Part shown: piece after piece, positions 31,306 to 41,900 of the stretch
Layout: each line of letters opens with the position of its first letter
Numbering within the stretch: the stretch's first letter is position 1
NCBI GenBank assembly: GCA_037349105.1
Contig: JAYJMM010000122.1
Coordinates: 1,612,001 to 1,676,000 of the forward strand
Direction: 5' to 3'
DNA: 64,000 nucleotides
Source: Limnomonas spitsbergensis
Taxonomy: Eukaryota > Chlorophyta > Chlorophyceae > Chlamydomonadales
The notes under the pieces: generated by a model
Seen by the model: the letters and a program-made list of their open reading frames with translations, nothing else
Database searches by the model: none
Told to the model about the DNA's origin: nothing
Translations under genes and position numbers: made by a program

Positions 31306-34300
31306 GGGGTGTTCAACTTCGACATGCGCCTTTGCCCGAGGGATTTTTTTGTTCCATGTATCATACCCCTCGGTATATGACAGCGGTTTCCATCCTAGCA
31401 TAGATTGAAAAGAAAAGAAAAGAGAACGCCGATGCGGCGTGGATTTTGGGAAGTACAGGTTGACGAGACGCCCAAGCCCCGGTCTGTATACCCTTAAAGG
31501 GAGAAAGGGGCTATGGCGGGTCAGTGAGAACAGGGGGAGATGCTGGACGGCAGTCGGATGGACTGTTTTCAGGGTAACGGCGAAGTCGATGAATGGAATA
31601 GGCAGATTGGACAGTGTGAACTGCTAGTTGTTTGAGCAGTGGGGGGACGTTGAAGGGTGTGATACCAAGGACTGGAAAGAGGTGCATGATATCTTTATAG
31701 AAAATGCCAGAGCAACCAATGATGACGAGGTGAACATAGGGGTAGAGGATGTCTTTAGCAGGGGGGGGTAACAGATATGTAAGAGGGTGGGGGGCAGGAA
31801 TGTGGAGAGGGTCTATAACAGGTGTAGTGAGGTTCCATCCTGCGGAGCGAAGCAATTGTAATAACTGTGCATGTTGTGTGGATTTGTGGGACAGGCAGAA
31901 TTGTAGATTGGAGGTAAACCCGAGCTCAATAACATGGATGGTACAACGGTGTTGGAGGTCAAGAAGGAAGGCAGGGTCGGCAAGCCGGGCGGGAGGATAA
32001 CTGTGGAGATCGGCAATGGTAAGGCCTTCAATTAAGAGGAGATCAGGACGAAGGCGGCAGAGTGTGGCAGGGGGGACAGCGGGAAGCATCCATTGCGGGA
32101 TACGGGTGTCATAGACTCCTGGTGGGAGGGATGTAGCGGGTGTGGCATCCATAATTGTGAACATTCCACTCTTTGTGCCTCTGTGGAGGGAACGTTGGAT
32201 GAGGCAGAGGGCCTTGTTGTGTCGGGAGATATAAGAGGCCTGCATACGGGGATGCCTGCATCTTCCAAACATGTGTCCCTGTGTGTCAGAAGTAGCGTCA
32301 GGTGGGCCAGTAGGAGGTGGTGTACATATGGGGCAAAGGCCATCGGTAAACGAGCGCACTGTTGTTTTGTAGGGAATACGGAAGAGAAGTGCCCGTTTAG
32401 CTGTCCATAAGAGGTTGGCTCGCATACGGAGGATGCAGCGCTTCAGAGAAAAGTGGCAAGCAGAAGACTGCCACATGTGATTGTTATACAAGGGTAAAGA
32501 GTGGGCATTTTCTTCGATTATGCGGGTATAAGTAGCACAAGATATGGTGGTGTCACCGTCCGTAACGTGAGGGCAAGAAGAGTGAAGGTGTGCCTTGATA
32601 GAGGAGGTGAGGTCAGAAGTGAACCAAGGGGTGTCGTTTGTATCCGTTTGAGTATCGTCTTGGGGTAGGCAAGGCCAAGCTGGGAGGGAAGCCATGTACT
32701 GGTTGTTGATATGGGAAAGGTTAAATGTACAAGTGCTGGGTGCGTCCAAGGCTCGTGTTGCCCCAATGTCAGCAAGTTCATTGCCGATAATACCAATATG
32801 TGATTTCACCTTCTGGATGAGCGTTGGTAGGCCTATGTTGGCCCGTGAAAGGAGTAGGCGGCGGATGGCCAGGAGAAGCGGTGCATGCTTGTCCTCAAGG
32901 AGATCATGTGGGTAAAAGACAGCTTTCTGTATGAGGTACATGCTGCAAAGACTGTCAGTGAAGATAGTAAGGGAAGGGGCAATGGTCAAGGCGGGGCCAG
33001 AAGGTGTATGGGCATGATCGAGGGCTGCATGAATGCCTCCAAGTTCAGCCCTGGTGATAGTGTTCGTTTCACATTTTCCAGTAGGGTTGACTGTATGGGT
33101 GGAGCCATCGACAGTGAAGTAAAAGGCAGCCCCTATCAAGTTATTGCCGGCGTCATCCTGTATACAAGCTCCGTCTGTGTAGTATGCCGGAAGCAACGGC
33201 CAAGCAAGTGGATAGGTAGGGGGGTAGAGAGATCGGAGTTCATCGAAAAGGATAAGGGGGAAAGTGAGTGGGGCAAGTGGGAGAGGGGTAGGCGGGGTAG
33301 TGTGCGTGTGTAGGTGGGAGGCTACAGAGAATCCAGCGGGGTGTTGCCATTTCGCATGCGAACCGGGAAGTTGGGATTGGCGCCGGGTGGGTGGGTGTGG
33401 ACGGTGGGCAGGTGTGGTACCAGGTGGGTGTCCATGTCCAGATAGTGTGTGCACATTGGAATCGACTGGAGCAGTGGGAGGTGGGTCAGGGTAGAAGCGA
33501 GCGAGGCCCTCTGTGTTACCAATGACAAGAAGTTGTAGTGGCCATTTGGGAGTGCCGTATGTTGGTTGGGTTGCTGTGTAGATGTGTGCCAAGTGGTCCG
33601 GGGCTGAAAAGCGAAAGTTGGGGTCGGTATGAAGAGTCAGAACATGAACCATATTGGCATGGGAGGTCCAATTCATGAAAGATGAGTTCTTCCAAACTGG
33701 GGTAAGGATAATAGTGCATGTGGGTACCGTAGTCATGCTGGCGGATGAGACGGCCCAACGGATTGCCTTTGTGATTGTTTTTATCTTGAAGTCTGGATGA
33801 ACGAACGAGCTGCCGGTCCAAGGTGTGGAGTACGCATTATGGAGAGCCCCAAAAAGACAATCGTGATGGTGGGTGGTATAGTATGTGCGTGCATGGTAGG
33901 AGACGTCGAGAGGAGAAGCAAAACGGTGGAGATGGGTGGACATGGTATCTGAGAGCACTTGCATCATGGGTTCCGGGAGACACCAAGTCGTGTTAGGCGC
34001 GGTTCCTGTTTTGTGCTTGGTATGAATGGGGTATCGGGCAAGAAGGGAAGCAAGATCTTGCTCGAAGGAACCCTCAGAGTGGGCGAGGTGTAGGGCAGGA
34101 AGGGTAAGTTTCGTATGATCATAGCATGCACGAAGCCAGTGCAGGCGGCGGGCAGGGATGCAACCAACAAGAGTGCCATTTGGGCGGTATAGGTAGGCAT
34201 AGTGACATTGCCATGGAAGGGGTTGCGGATCAGAGGCAGGGGCGGAAGGTAAGGGGGGAGGGTGTAACGGGCCGGAAGAGGGTGAGTGGAGTCCAATCTG

Positions 34301-34562
34301 GATAGTGAAGGAATGTGGTGGTATGATGTCGAAGTCAGGATGGACAGGATTTATGTTAAAGGAGACGTGTTGGTCGATGCATGAGTGATCTTGGTTCGCA
34401 GAGGATGGGACTCATTGTAGAGGCATCATCAGTGACAAAAATCTCGGTAGTGTAGTACAAGGTGCCTGTTGTACCGTACTGGTGAGTAGAGTGAGCCTCT
34501 CTAAGGCGATCCGGTCAGCTTTTACCATTATGGCACGTTTACTGCTTTATGGTGCGACAGCT
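31306..34562 (-). mobile_element. Element B: 5'-incomplete Dualen/RandI-type retrotransposon
   Basis: The minus-strand coding is collinear with the last third of element A: a DFDI segment, VGCIPARRL, FEQDL, KAIRWAVSSASM, RNase H, RPD endonuclease-like segment and RRYLEN tail. The recognisable part reaches about 34480, where a frameshift or stop (near 34413) occurs. It is cut by the LTR-like segment at 34563, so protease, AP endonuclease, RT and PHD finger are missing. The near-identity of its 3' end with 1-975 shows the family moved recently. Confidence 0.82.
31511..33967 (-). CDS. Element B RNase H and restriction-like endonuclease segment
   Basis: The frame is open for 818 codons, and the same frame continues upstream without a stop to about 34413, so the coding is longer than the ATG at 33967 implies. 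RNase H motifs are YYTDGACIQDD, ITRAELGGIHAAL, IFTDSLCSMYL and KVKSHIGIIGNELADIG, with all four acidic residues. The C-terminal part has LRPDLLLIEG and IHVIELGFTS, the counterpart of the PD-(D/E)XK motifs of element A, but the Lys is replaced by Gly. A CPIC motif is also visible (GLCPICTPPP). The frame ends at TAG after LTDPP. Unlike element A it is intact over its present length. Confidence 0.8.
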   Translation of the reverse strand: MMQVLSDTMSTHLHRFASPLDVSYHARTYYTTHHHDCLFGALHNAYSTPWTGSSFVHPDFKIKTITKAIRWAVSSASMTTVPTCTIILTPVWKNSSFMNWTSHANMVHVLTLHTDPNFRFSAPDHLAHIYTATQPTYGTPKWPLQLLVIGNTEGLARFYPDPPPTAPVDSNVHTLSGHGHPPGTTPAHRPHPPTRRQSQLPGSHAKWQHPAGFSVASHLHTHTTPPTPLPLAPLTFPLILFDELRSLYPPTYPLAWPLLPAYYTDGACIQDDAGNNLIGAAFYFTVDGSTHTVNPTGKCETNTITRAELGGIHAALDHAHTPSGPALTIAPSLTIFTDSLCSMYLIQKAVFYPHDLLEDKHAPLLLAIRRLLLSRANIGLPTLIQKVKSHIGIIGNELADIGATRALDAPSTCTFNLSHINNQYMASLPAWPCLPQDDTQTDTNDTPWFTSDLTSSIKAHLHSSCPHVTDGDTTISCATYTRIIEENAHSLPLYNNHMWQSSACHFSLKRCILRMRANLLWTAKRALLFRIPYKTTVRSFTDGLCPICTPPPTGPPDATSDTQGHMFGRCRHPRMQASYISRHNKALCLIQRSLHRGTKSGMFTIMDATPATSLPPGVYDTRIPQWMLPAVPPATLCRLRPDLLLIEGLTIADLHSYPPARLADPAFLLDLQHRCTIHVIELGFTSNLQFCLSHKSTQHAQLLQLLRSAGWNLTTPVIDPLHIPAPHPLTYLLPPPAKDILYPYVHLVIIGCSGIFYKDIMHLFPVLGITPFNVPPLLKQLAVHTVQSAYSIHRLRRYPENSPSDCRPASPPVLTDPP

Positions 34563-35205
34563 GTCACGGTATAATGCAGTAGGAGCCGCTACTGCGGCCC
34601 CGGAGACTCCGCAGCTTCCCTGCGGAGCCCCCCCTTTTAGGTTAGGAGCCCAGCTTCCCACTTTCGGGAAGGTCTGAGGCAGGATTCCCCGTACATTAGT
34701 AAATAGGGCTTGCCGGGACCTTTGAATCCCGGCTAGCACGCTTGACTCTTCCTTTGTCCCTTTTCAAAGGACGAACCTCTTCATGTTATCAGCACCGGCT
34801 AGAATCCCAAGATACTACCGTAGCCTACGAGAGCTTGCAACGAGAGATTGAAAGTTAGTACCTTACACTGCAGTCAAGTCAAGCACCACGGAAAGTGGTG
34901 ACAGCATAAGCAAGTGACAAGCGAGCCCCATCCAGATCACTGGTCATCCCCAGCCTACGTGATCTACGGCGCTCGCCCTGAAGAGCACGCGACCTACGGT
35001 GCCAATCCCTGACTAATCGTCCATTTGAGACGACTAATCAAGCAGTCCCAAGCAGATATTCACCTAAATAGACCAGGAGGCGCAAAGCCGACCAGGAGCT
35101 CTTGGCGTACCAGCTTCCAGCTGAGTCCGCCCGGCGACACAACCAAAGGAACAAAGTCACCTCCGTCGCCGTTCCTTCGCAACCCCGAGCATACCCGCTC
35201 TCAGA
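34563..35205 (+). repeat. LTR-like terminal segment, copy 2
   Basis: It matches 7032-7676 from TGTCACGGTATAATGCAG to CCCGCTCTCAG, with small indels. No gag-like coding follows, so it may be a solo LTR or a truncated copy. No clear target duplication is seen between GACAGC on the left and GAGTAA on the right. It abuts the 5' end of element B. Confidence 0.7.
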
Positions 35206-36240
35206 GTAAATTAGGGGCGGTACCCACAAGCCAGGGGCGCTTAGGTAGGCCAACCAGTGAGGACTTTCGTCTTAGGGCTGTCGGGATACCAGTACTCTGT
35301 ACCTATTAACCCCTTACAATGCCCAACGGGTATGCATCATTCTAGACATGCTCTTTGAATTGTTCATAAGTGTATCCGTATCCATACACCGTATGGATGT
35401 TGACCTTATGAAAGTAAGTTTTAAGATCCCTACGGTGATACAAAACAAATGAAAAAGGGGCGATCGGGGGCGGAGCCCCCTAAAGCTAGCGAGGAGGCGT
35501 GTCTTCATTCCTTTCATCTTTAAGAAAAGTTGGATCTAAGCCAAGGACGTATGCAACACAGCGAGACGCGAAAACAGCGAGAACAAAATGTGAAATTGCC
35601 ACACTTTTCACATGATTGCCCTTACGACTGTATGACTGTAAGTTAGTAGAATATCCATACGGAGCTCCATATGGATAAAAAAACGTCATACGGGACCGTA
35701 TGAACAAACACTGGATGTAACAGATCAGGTGGGAGTGTGAGACGTAAGAGGAACTGACTCAACTGAGAGGGGATGTGCTAGTGCAATTACTGGGTGAAAT
35801 TAGGAGTTAAATATCCATGATTGCCCGAATGATTGTCTGCTTAAACTACCATTCCGCATGGTCAAACTGCATGTATACATGGTGACCCTTAGGGGTTACT
35901 TGGGGGCCATGCAAGATTGCATGGGGGCTGGTGCCCCATGCATACCGGTTTGGGCTATGGCACCTCCACCTCAAATGTGAGATTTGAGGGGGGAGGTCGT
36001 ATTGAATCCCGTTTCGGGCCAAAGGCCCGTATCGGAATGACGTAATGTAACATATCGTAACGTAACGTAATACCGTAACCTGTTCCATGTGTCCCTGCTT
36101 TGAGGGGGCGAAGCCCCTCGGGCACTGTACTAGTTATCTTTATCTCATGTTTAGCCTCACGAGGCATGCAGTAGCCTCACGAGGCAGCGGGCCGGTTGGT
36201 ATATCATCCAGACCCGGTATCCTACCGGTATAACAACATG
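35206..36240. other. No gene recognised
   Basis: Between 35370 and 35705 CCATACGG/CCGTATGG-like motifs recur on both strands (for example TCCATACGGAGCTCCATATGGA at about 35653). No long or plausible exon is seen. Confidence 0.4.
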
Positions 36241-36575
36241 ATCTGATTGGTGGAGGAAACAACATTGGAGGGAAAATACGAAAGTTTTCGAAAGCTCCTC
36301 CGAAACTTCCTCCAGCCCTGTTCCACGAGGCGTGAGATGGAGGAAGAATTGCGAAGGTTGGAGTCATGTGTACGGCATTTACTAAAATCCCGTATTCCCC
36401 AAGCCACGCTCAGGCGTTTTCTGTCTTTCTTTCATGTAGTACGGGAGATCTTCGCAACAATCTTTCCTGTCGCTTGTTTCAATTCTTTCGGGCATTCTTC
36501 CTTGCAGTGTATTTCATTTCTGCATATCGTTCTTGTACTCTCCCTAGCGGACCGACTATGGAAGTCGGTCGCACA
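36241..36575. repeat. Fragment related to the inverted-repeat element at 4057
   Basis: From CTGATTGGTGGAGGAAAC through TTCCACGAGGCGTGAGATGG to GCATATCGTTCTTG it matches the minus strand of about 4430-4692. It lacks the CAGCC terminus, so it is a truncated member of the same family. Confidence 0.7.
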
Positions 36576-36801
36576 TCTTTTGAAGGGGTAGGTGATCGGT
36601 CAGACTACGTTACGTTTGAGACGTTGAGGTCGCGTTTGACAGTAGCATTTGGTTCGCGTTTGGATTTCGCGTCTGATCTGACGCGAAACTGGTCACACTG
36701 CGTATGGGCAAGACGTTAGGGCAAGTCGACGTCAGGGTACGAGTGTACGACGTACATTTTGTGCGAATTCCGACTCCCAGCGGATCGGGGTTGTTATCTT
36801 A

Positions 36802-37340
36802 CAGCCTGTTTCTGATTGACTGCGGAGAAAAAAATGTACGACGGTCTAATGGCCTGCGGAAGAGTTCCGCAGAGGTCGTTTCTGATTGGACCCTGCGGAA
36901 CGAGACCGTGCAGGGTTCAGGGCGTACTGTAGTATTGCCGATTGTGTGCACATTATCCCTTCATTTCTCTTTCTCTTCACAACGTTTCGACCACATCTCT
37001 TCCTAATAACAATATGCCTCCAATGGCTGTCGGTAACTTCGGTCTTATCCTCGAAGGGTCGTAGAAGGATGCCTGACGCGGCCTTTGTCCAGGGTCGCCG
37101 CCACGGCCACTGCCCGATAGGTCCATGGACAGAAAAATACAGGGGTTCTAATATATAATTAATGTCAACTCGAAGGCCTAAAATGTTCCGCAGACTGTGG
37201 AAGTTCCGAGGAGGGGGGGGGGGTCCTCGGAAAAAAGGCCGCACGTGGGTCTTATAAAGGCCTGCGGAGCAGTTCCACAGACCCCGTTTCTGTACGACAG
37301 GGCCTGTGGAGGAGTTCCGCAGTCAATCAGAAACAGGCTG
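36802..37340. mobile_element. Inverted-repeat element with TTA duplication (PIF/Harbinger-type)
   Basis: Perfect 25-bp terminal inverted repeats begin CAGCCTGTTTCTGATTGACT at 36802 and end at 37340. TTA stands immediately outside both ends (36799-36801 and 37341-37343), the target duplication size and sequence typical of PIF/Harbinger. The interior (539 bp in total) contains CTGCGGA/TCCGCAG inverted copies and no transposase. Its ends resemble those of the element at 4057-4692. Confidence 0.88.
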
Positions 37341-38308
37341 TTAGGCTATAGCTAGTTATAAGGGGGTGTTTCCACTGGCGCCTTAAACCAGCGCGGTTTG
37401 AATCCGGTTGCTCGCGATCGTGATTGTTTCACGCCTTAAACCAAAACTGTTTCCACTGAAATCCAGAAAGTTCACAGCAAACGTCCTGGTGCCAGAGGTC
37501 TGATCTCGGGGTGCCGATACGTTCTGCGACGATTCGTGACCTCGGAACCACAAGTGTCGCCGCTTATTTCGATCTGGCTATAGAAATGGCGTCTTTAATG
37601 ACGAACGATCTTTCGCGCTGAGATGGTTCCTTAAACCAAGAGGCAACCAACTCACCGAATAGCTTTAACCTGGTCATCGACGAGGTATGGGCTATTCTCG
37701 AATGCGTGGTTTCGGCCTCGAACAGAAAGGCCTAAACCGTGTCGCAACTTGCAGTAATTGCGGTCCATTCTGTGCTGTCCTGGTAAATTGCGTGCAAATT
37801 GCACCGTCAGCGCAAACCGAAATTTCACGACCCGTAAGGAAGCACAACACTGATTGAAACACTGTAGAAGTGACACTGTGACAGTCACTCCAACAAGGAG
37901 TGAGAAAAGAGATCGCCCTAAAGGACTGGCCACAGGAGACTTCTAAACTAAAATATGCAGGAATAAGGGTGAGGCACCTTCTCCTATCCACAAATGGACA
38001 TATTTAAAAGGGCTGTACAAGGAGGTTCAATCGAATACAATGCAGTGCTTCCAAATTAGCCTACGCGTGCAGTGGAGCAGGCTGCAATTTATTGGGGCCC
38101 AGAGGTGGGACGACATAGACGTAAACACACTAACCGGGCCCAAAACACACAAACAACTGATGTTTTTCAGAGGTTTTCTTCTCGTTCTTTGTAATATCGT
38201 CTCCTCGTGGCGTGGAGGGAGAAATGTGTCACCTGTCATGGTCTCATGGATCAGGCATGGGTGGGTCGTGCGCCCGTGCGGGTAGCTGACATGCATTTTA
38301 CAAACCAA
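37341..38308. other. No gene recognised
   Basis: TGTTTCCACTG occurs twice (about 37370 and 37450), flanking CGCCTTAAACC repeats, which may mark the end of another mobile element. No matching inverse end was found. Confidence 0.35.
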
Positions 38309-38764
38309 ACTTGTATCTTGCTGGTTCACTCGGGCAATGTGAACGGCTTCTGACATACGCTGAATCGTCATTGTTACCATCGATGACTTGCCAGACTCCA
38401 GCTTTGCCCAATTTTGGAGAGGCAATGGACCGTTTACAACCTGACATACAATGGTCAGCACACGACCACAGTGCTTGTACCGGTTTACGGGCACAAGTCC
38501 CATGCATCAGATGTGATGCCTCGTTGGACTGTAAAAACTTGTATCTTGCTGGTTCACTCGGGCAATGTGAACGGCTTCTGACATACGCTGAATCGTCATT
38601 GTTACCATCGATGACTTGCCAGACTCCAGCTTTGCCCAATTTTGGAGAGGCAATGGACCGTTTACAACCTGACATACAATGGTCAGCACACGACCACAGT
38701 GCTTGTACCGGTTTACGGGCACAAGTCCCATGCATCAGATGTGATGCCTCGTTGGACTGTAAAA
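38309..38764. repeat. Exact 228-bp tandem duplication
   Basis: Copy 1 is 38309-38536 and copy 2 is 38537-38764; by eye they are identical. As 228 is 76 codons, frames on both strands stay open across the duplication (164 codons plus, 162 minus). Neither translation resembles a known protein. The lack of divergence implies a very recent duplication, or an assembly artefact. Confidence 0.92.
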
Positions 38765-38901
38765 ACTTCACAATACCACAAATCACCCAGGCATTCAGGT
38801 TATGATCTCAATAGTCAATACCCCTATGATACTCAGACACAAATAATCCTGCATGAAGGTAATCATGCATTGGTCGAATACCGGTGGCAAATATTGTGAA
38901 G

Positions 38902-38906
38902 TTACA
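38902..38906 (-). promoter_or_regulatory. Candidate TGTAA polyadenylation signal
   Basis: TGTAA on the minus strand lies about 49 nt after the TAG of the transporter gene. TGTAA is the common poly(A) signal of green algae, usually close to the cleavage site. A five-base motif is weak alone; its position makes it plausible. Confidence 0.4.
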
Positions 38907-38954
38907 ATCCAACAAGTCAGTAGCACACTCATCCATCTTTATGCTGTGAGCAGG

Positions 38955-41900
38955 CTACACCTCAGATCCCTCGGCACTCTTCCCCAACATGCCAACCGTG
39001 CTTTCCCTGCTGGCTGATGCGGCCGCTAAGTGGGAGGCCAGGGCCCTCTGTTGAGCACCAAGACACAACGAGATGACTGACCACAGCGAGCACGCTGCCA
39101 CGCCAGCGATGGCCACCCCGGCCTGACCCAAGTGAAGCTGTACATCTGGGGTGGAAAGAAACGACAAAAATGGCAATCGGAGGGGGCCGCGGCAAGAGAT
39201 GCATGGCGGCACAAGCTCCTGGGCATTAGGGTCGATTGCGTGTTAAATTCCCAAGTTTTGTTGCCAACCTGGCACGTTGCAAATATAGCAAGGTAAACAA
39301 CCAAATACAAAATATTGCGAAACAGCTCCTCCTTTTTTTTGCCCCCCTGCGTTCATACCCCATCCCAACTGTGATGTCTTCAATCCTGCCTGCTTCACAC
39401 AACAAAATGTGAAAGCAAGGGGGCAGGATTAAAAGGTAGACATAGCATACTCAAATATGAATCCACGTTTTTTGGTAACCTTTCCCCCCCCTGCCTACAG
39501 AACCCAGTATGTCCAGGATTTCTCTGTATAATTGATACATCAGCCCTTAAAAATGCTGGGACACGAAACGAGACAAATAGCAACATAGTGTTCCATACTG
39601 TGGGCACTCAAGACACTCAGGATCAGGTTCTTCAGCTACCGGCATCCCCGCTCTTCCGTTCCAATAGGCGGAGAGGAGAGGAGAATAGAGATGTGACTGG
39701 AGCCCAGGTAGTTCAGAATACTTCGTGGGTTGTCCATGGATTATAAGATTTTCCTGCAAAGCTCACATGGAGTCTTGTCACCCATGGCAAGCTACGTAGC
39801 AACATCATCATGGCACAATGGGTTAACTACAGCCATGCATGTTTGCGGTGCCGGCCCCCCCTTCTAACACCCCGTTTCCTCCCTTTACCCCACAAGCCAC
39901 CCTGGGCTCAAAAATAATTCAAGGCACATTTTGAAACACTCTTCTCAAGCTCTACAACGCTGGAGGACGCTGTCTCTCCAGTCTTACTTGTCCACCTCCC
40001 ATTGGTTCACAAGTCTAAACATACCGACGCTCGACGATGAATATTAAATACGGTAAGCAGTTGATATTAATATTTATTAATTACCCGAGTGACTGGTAAA
40101 ACCTCTCGATATGTGTGCGTTTACGTACGCGCCGTAGCCAGTCATGAGGGAAATCGCAAAGTAAAAGAGGTACCGACGAGTGACTGATCCACAGTTACTA
40201 TGACTCGGGGGAGGGTGCGCGTATCCCGTACGGGCAGGTTTACCTAGGAGTCGCCTACACCTAGGGATCCGTCAAATTCACGAACGATTGGAAACGACAT
40301 GTAGTTCTTACTTCTTACTCTTATTTATTAATATCATTACCATAATATTATTTGAAAGATGAACCATGTTTCCCTACAAATACTAGCCAGTTTCTCCAGT
40401 TATTTGGCATATCTTTGCCCAGCCCACATTCATAAATCTTACCTAGCACCTCAAACACAAGGGCCGCCACCGTGTCCCCCAGCCTCTGGACCACCGCATC
40501 GATCGTCAGCTTGGCCTTATACTTCTCCTCACGGCTGACCACAGTGAACAACACCTGTTCAATTGAAGTTCAATTAACATATGGGCATCTCTGTCCACAG
40601 TAGTATTTGTCTTGTTTTGTATTCCCATCATGTTCAAGGGCTAATGAGTTGGTGCTTTGTCTGTGGCTTTGAAGGGGAAATTGACTCGTTTTAATATAGC
40701 CACAATGAAAAACAAATGCGCCCTATCGGGCAGCTGGATGTTTTGACATCCTGCCAATTATACCATCTACCGGTTTCATAGGGGGTCTCATGTTATCCCT
40801 GTAGCAACAGTCTCAAGCTGACAAACCCTAGATATGCATAGCGGCAGACAGCTGGTATAGAGAGCACTATCTAGTACCAGGACAGCTATTTCATCTAGAT
40901 CAGTAGGCCGAGCCCAAGGGACCCAACATCTGGAATCTGAGGGGGAGAGGCATGTTAAGATGAGCCGTGCATGCCGGGAGCTCAGGCGGTCCAAAACAAA
41001 ACACACCTCAAATTGCAGCTGTGACGAATAACAGTACAGTACGGTAATCAGGCTGCAAAAAAACGAGCACCATCCCAGCCTATGGTGCAGTGTGGGGGCA
41101 TCCACGCACTCAGCAATACCTGCTCAGCTTAAAAGCAGAATTGTAAATATGGCATGTAACATTCAAGGCAATACAGCAGAAACATAAGCGCCGTCCCAGC
41201 TAATAATTCCGTCCACACGCGCATGCTTCCTTGTTCAGGTTCTGTTGCTGCCGATTTCGTGCGCCACCTACCTCGCGGGCGGGCCGTACCAGGCTGTAGC
41301 CAAGTAGCTTCCGCACAATTTCCCCCAGGGCAACAGCCTGTGACAAGAGACAAATTAAGCTCTCAGCAATAATAGACATAACATGCATGCATACAATTAA
41401 GAGACTTGCAACACATCCGATGCGCACCAAGGTGGACACCCCATCTCCTCCTTCCTTGCCCCCCCCCCCTCCCCTTCACTCCCCATTCCAGACCCCCATT
41501 CCTCCACCCGCCCCATTCCTCCTCCCGTCATCTTCCCTGCTCCCATCCCAGCCTCCTCCCCTTCCACCGTTGTGCTAGGCTGCATCCCGATGCCGGCGAT
41601 TAGGAAGGCGCATGCAACTGGAAATGATGCCAGAGCTGCCGTTATACCAACCAGCTTCAACATGCGACCTGTAAGTGGAGATAGCATGAGTTGCCACAGA
41701 GGTAATGGAATGCTGTTGCATGCAGGGGTTGGAAGGGAAGTAAAGAGCAGTTATTATCATGTCAATCGAGATCATGTACAGTATCCAGCATTCTGCATTC
41801 CATATGCAGGATGAGAAATGTCGCATCAGGGGCTCCTTGGAGCACCTGTGACCCAAAGCCTCATGCACGACTTCTGAGTGAGCCCGCCTGAGGCATGCAG

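Noticed and set aside
34563..35205. Complete LTR retrotransposon with the copies at 7032 and 34563 as its two LTRs.
   Set aside because: The copies are 27 kb apart, and element A, element B and the 18-kb ORF lie between them. The first already has an insertion boundary at 15371, so they are separate insertions.
38298..38786. 162- and 164-codon frames over the 228-bp duplication.
   Set aside because: Openness doubles because the unit is 76 codons; no domain or splice context supports either strand.
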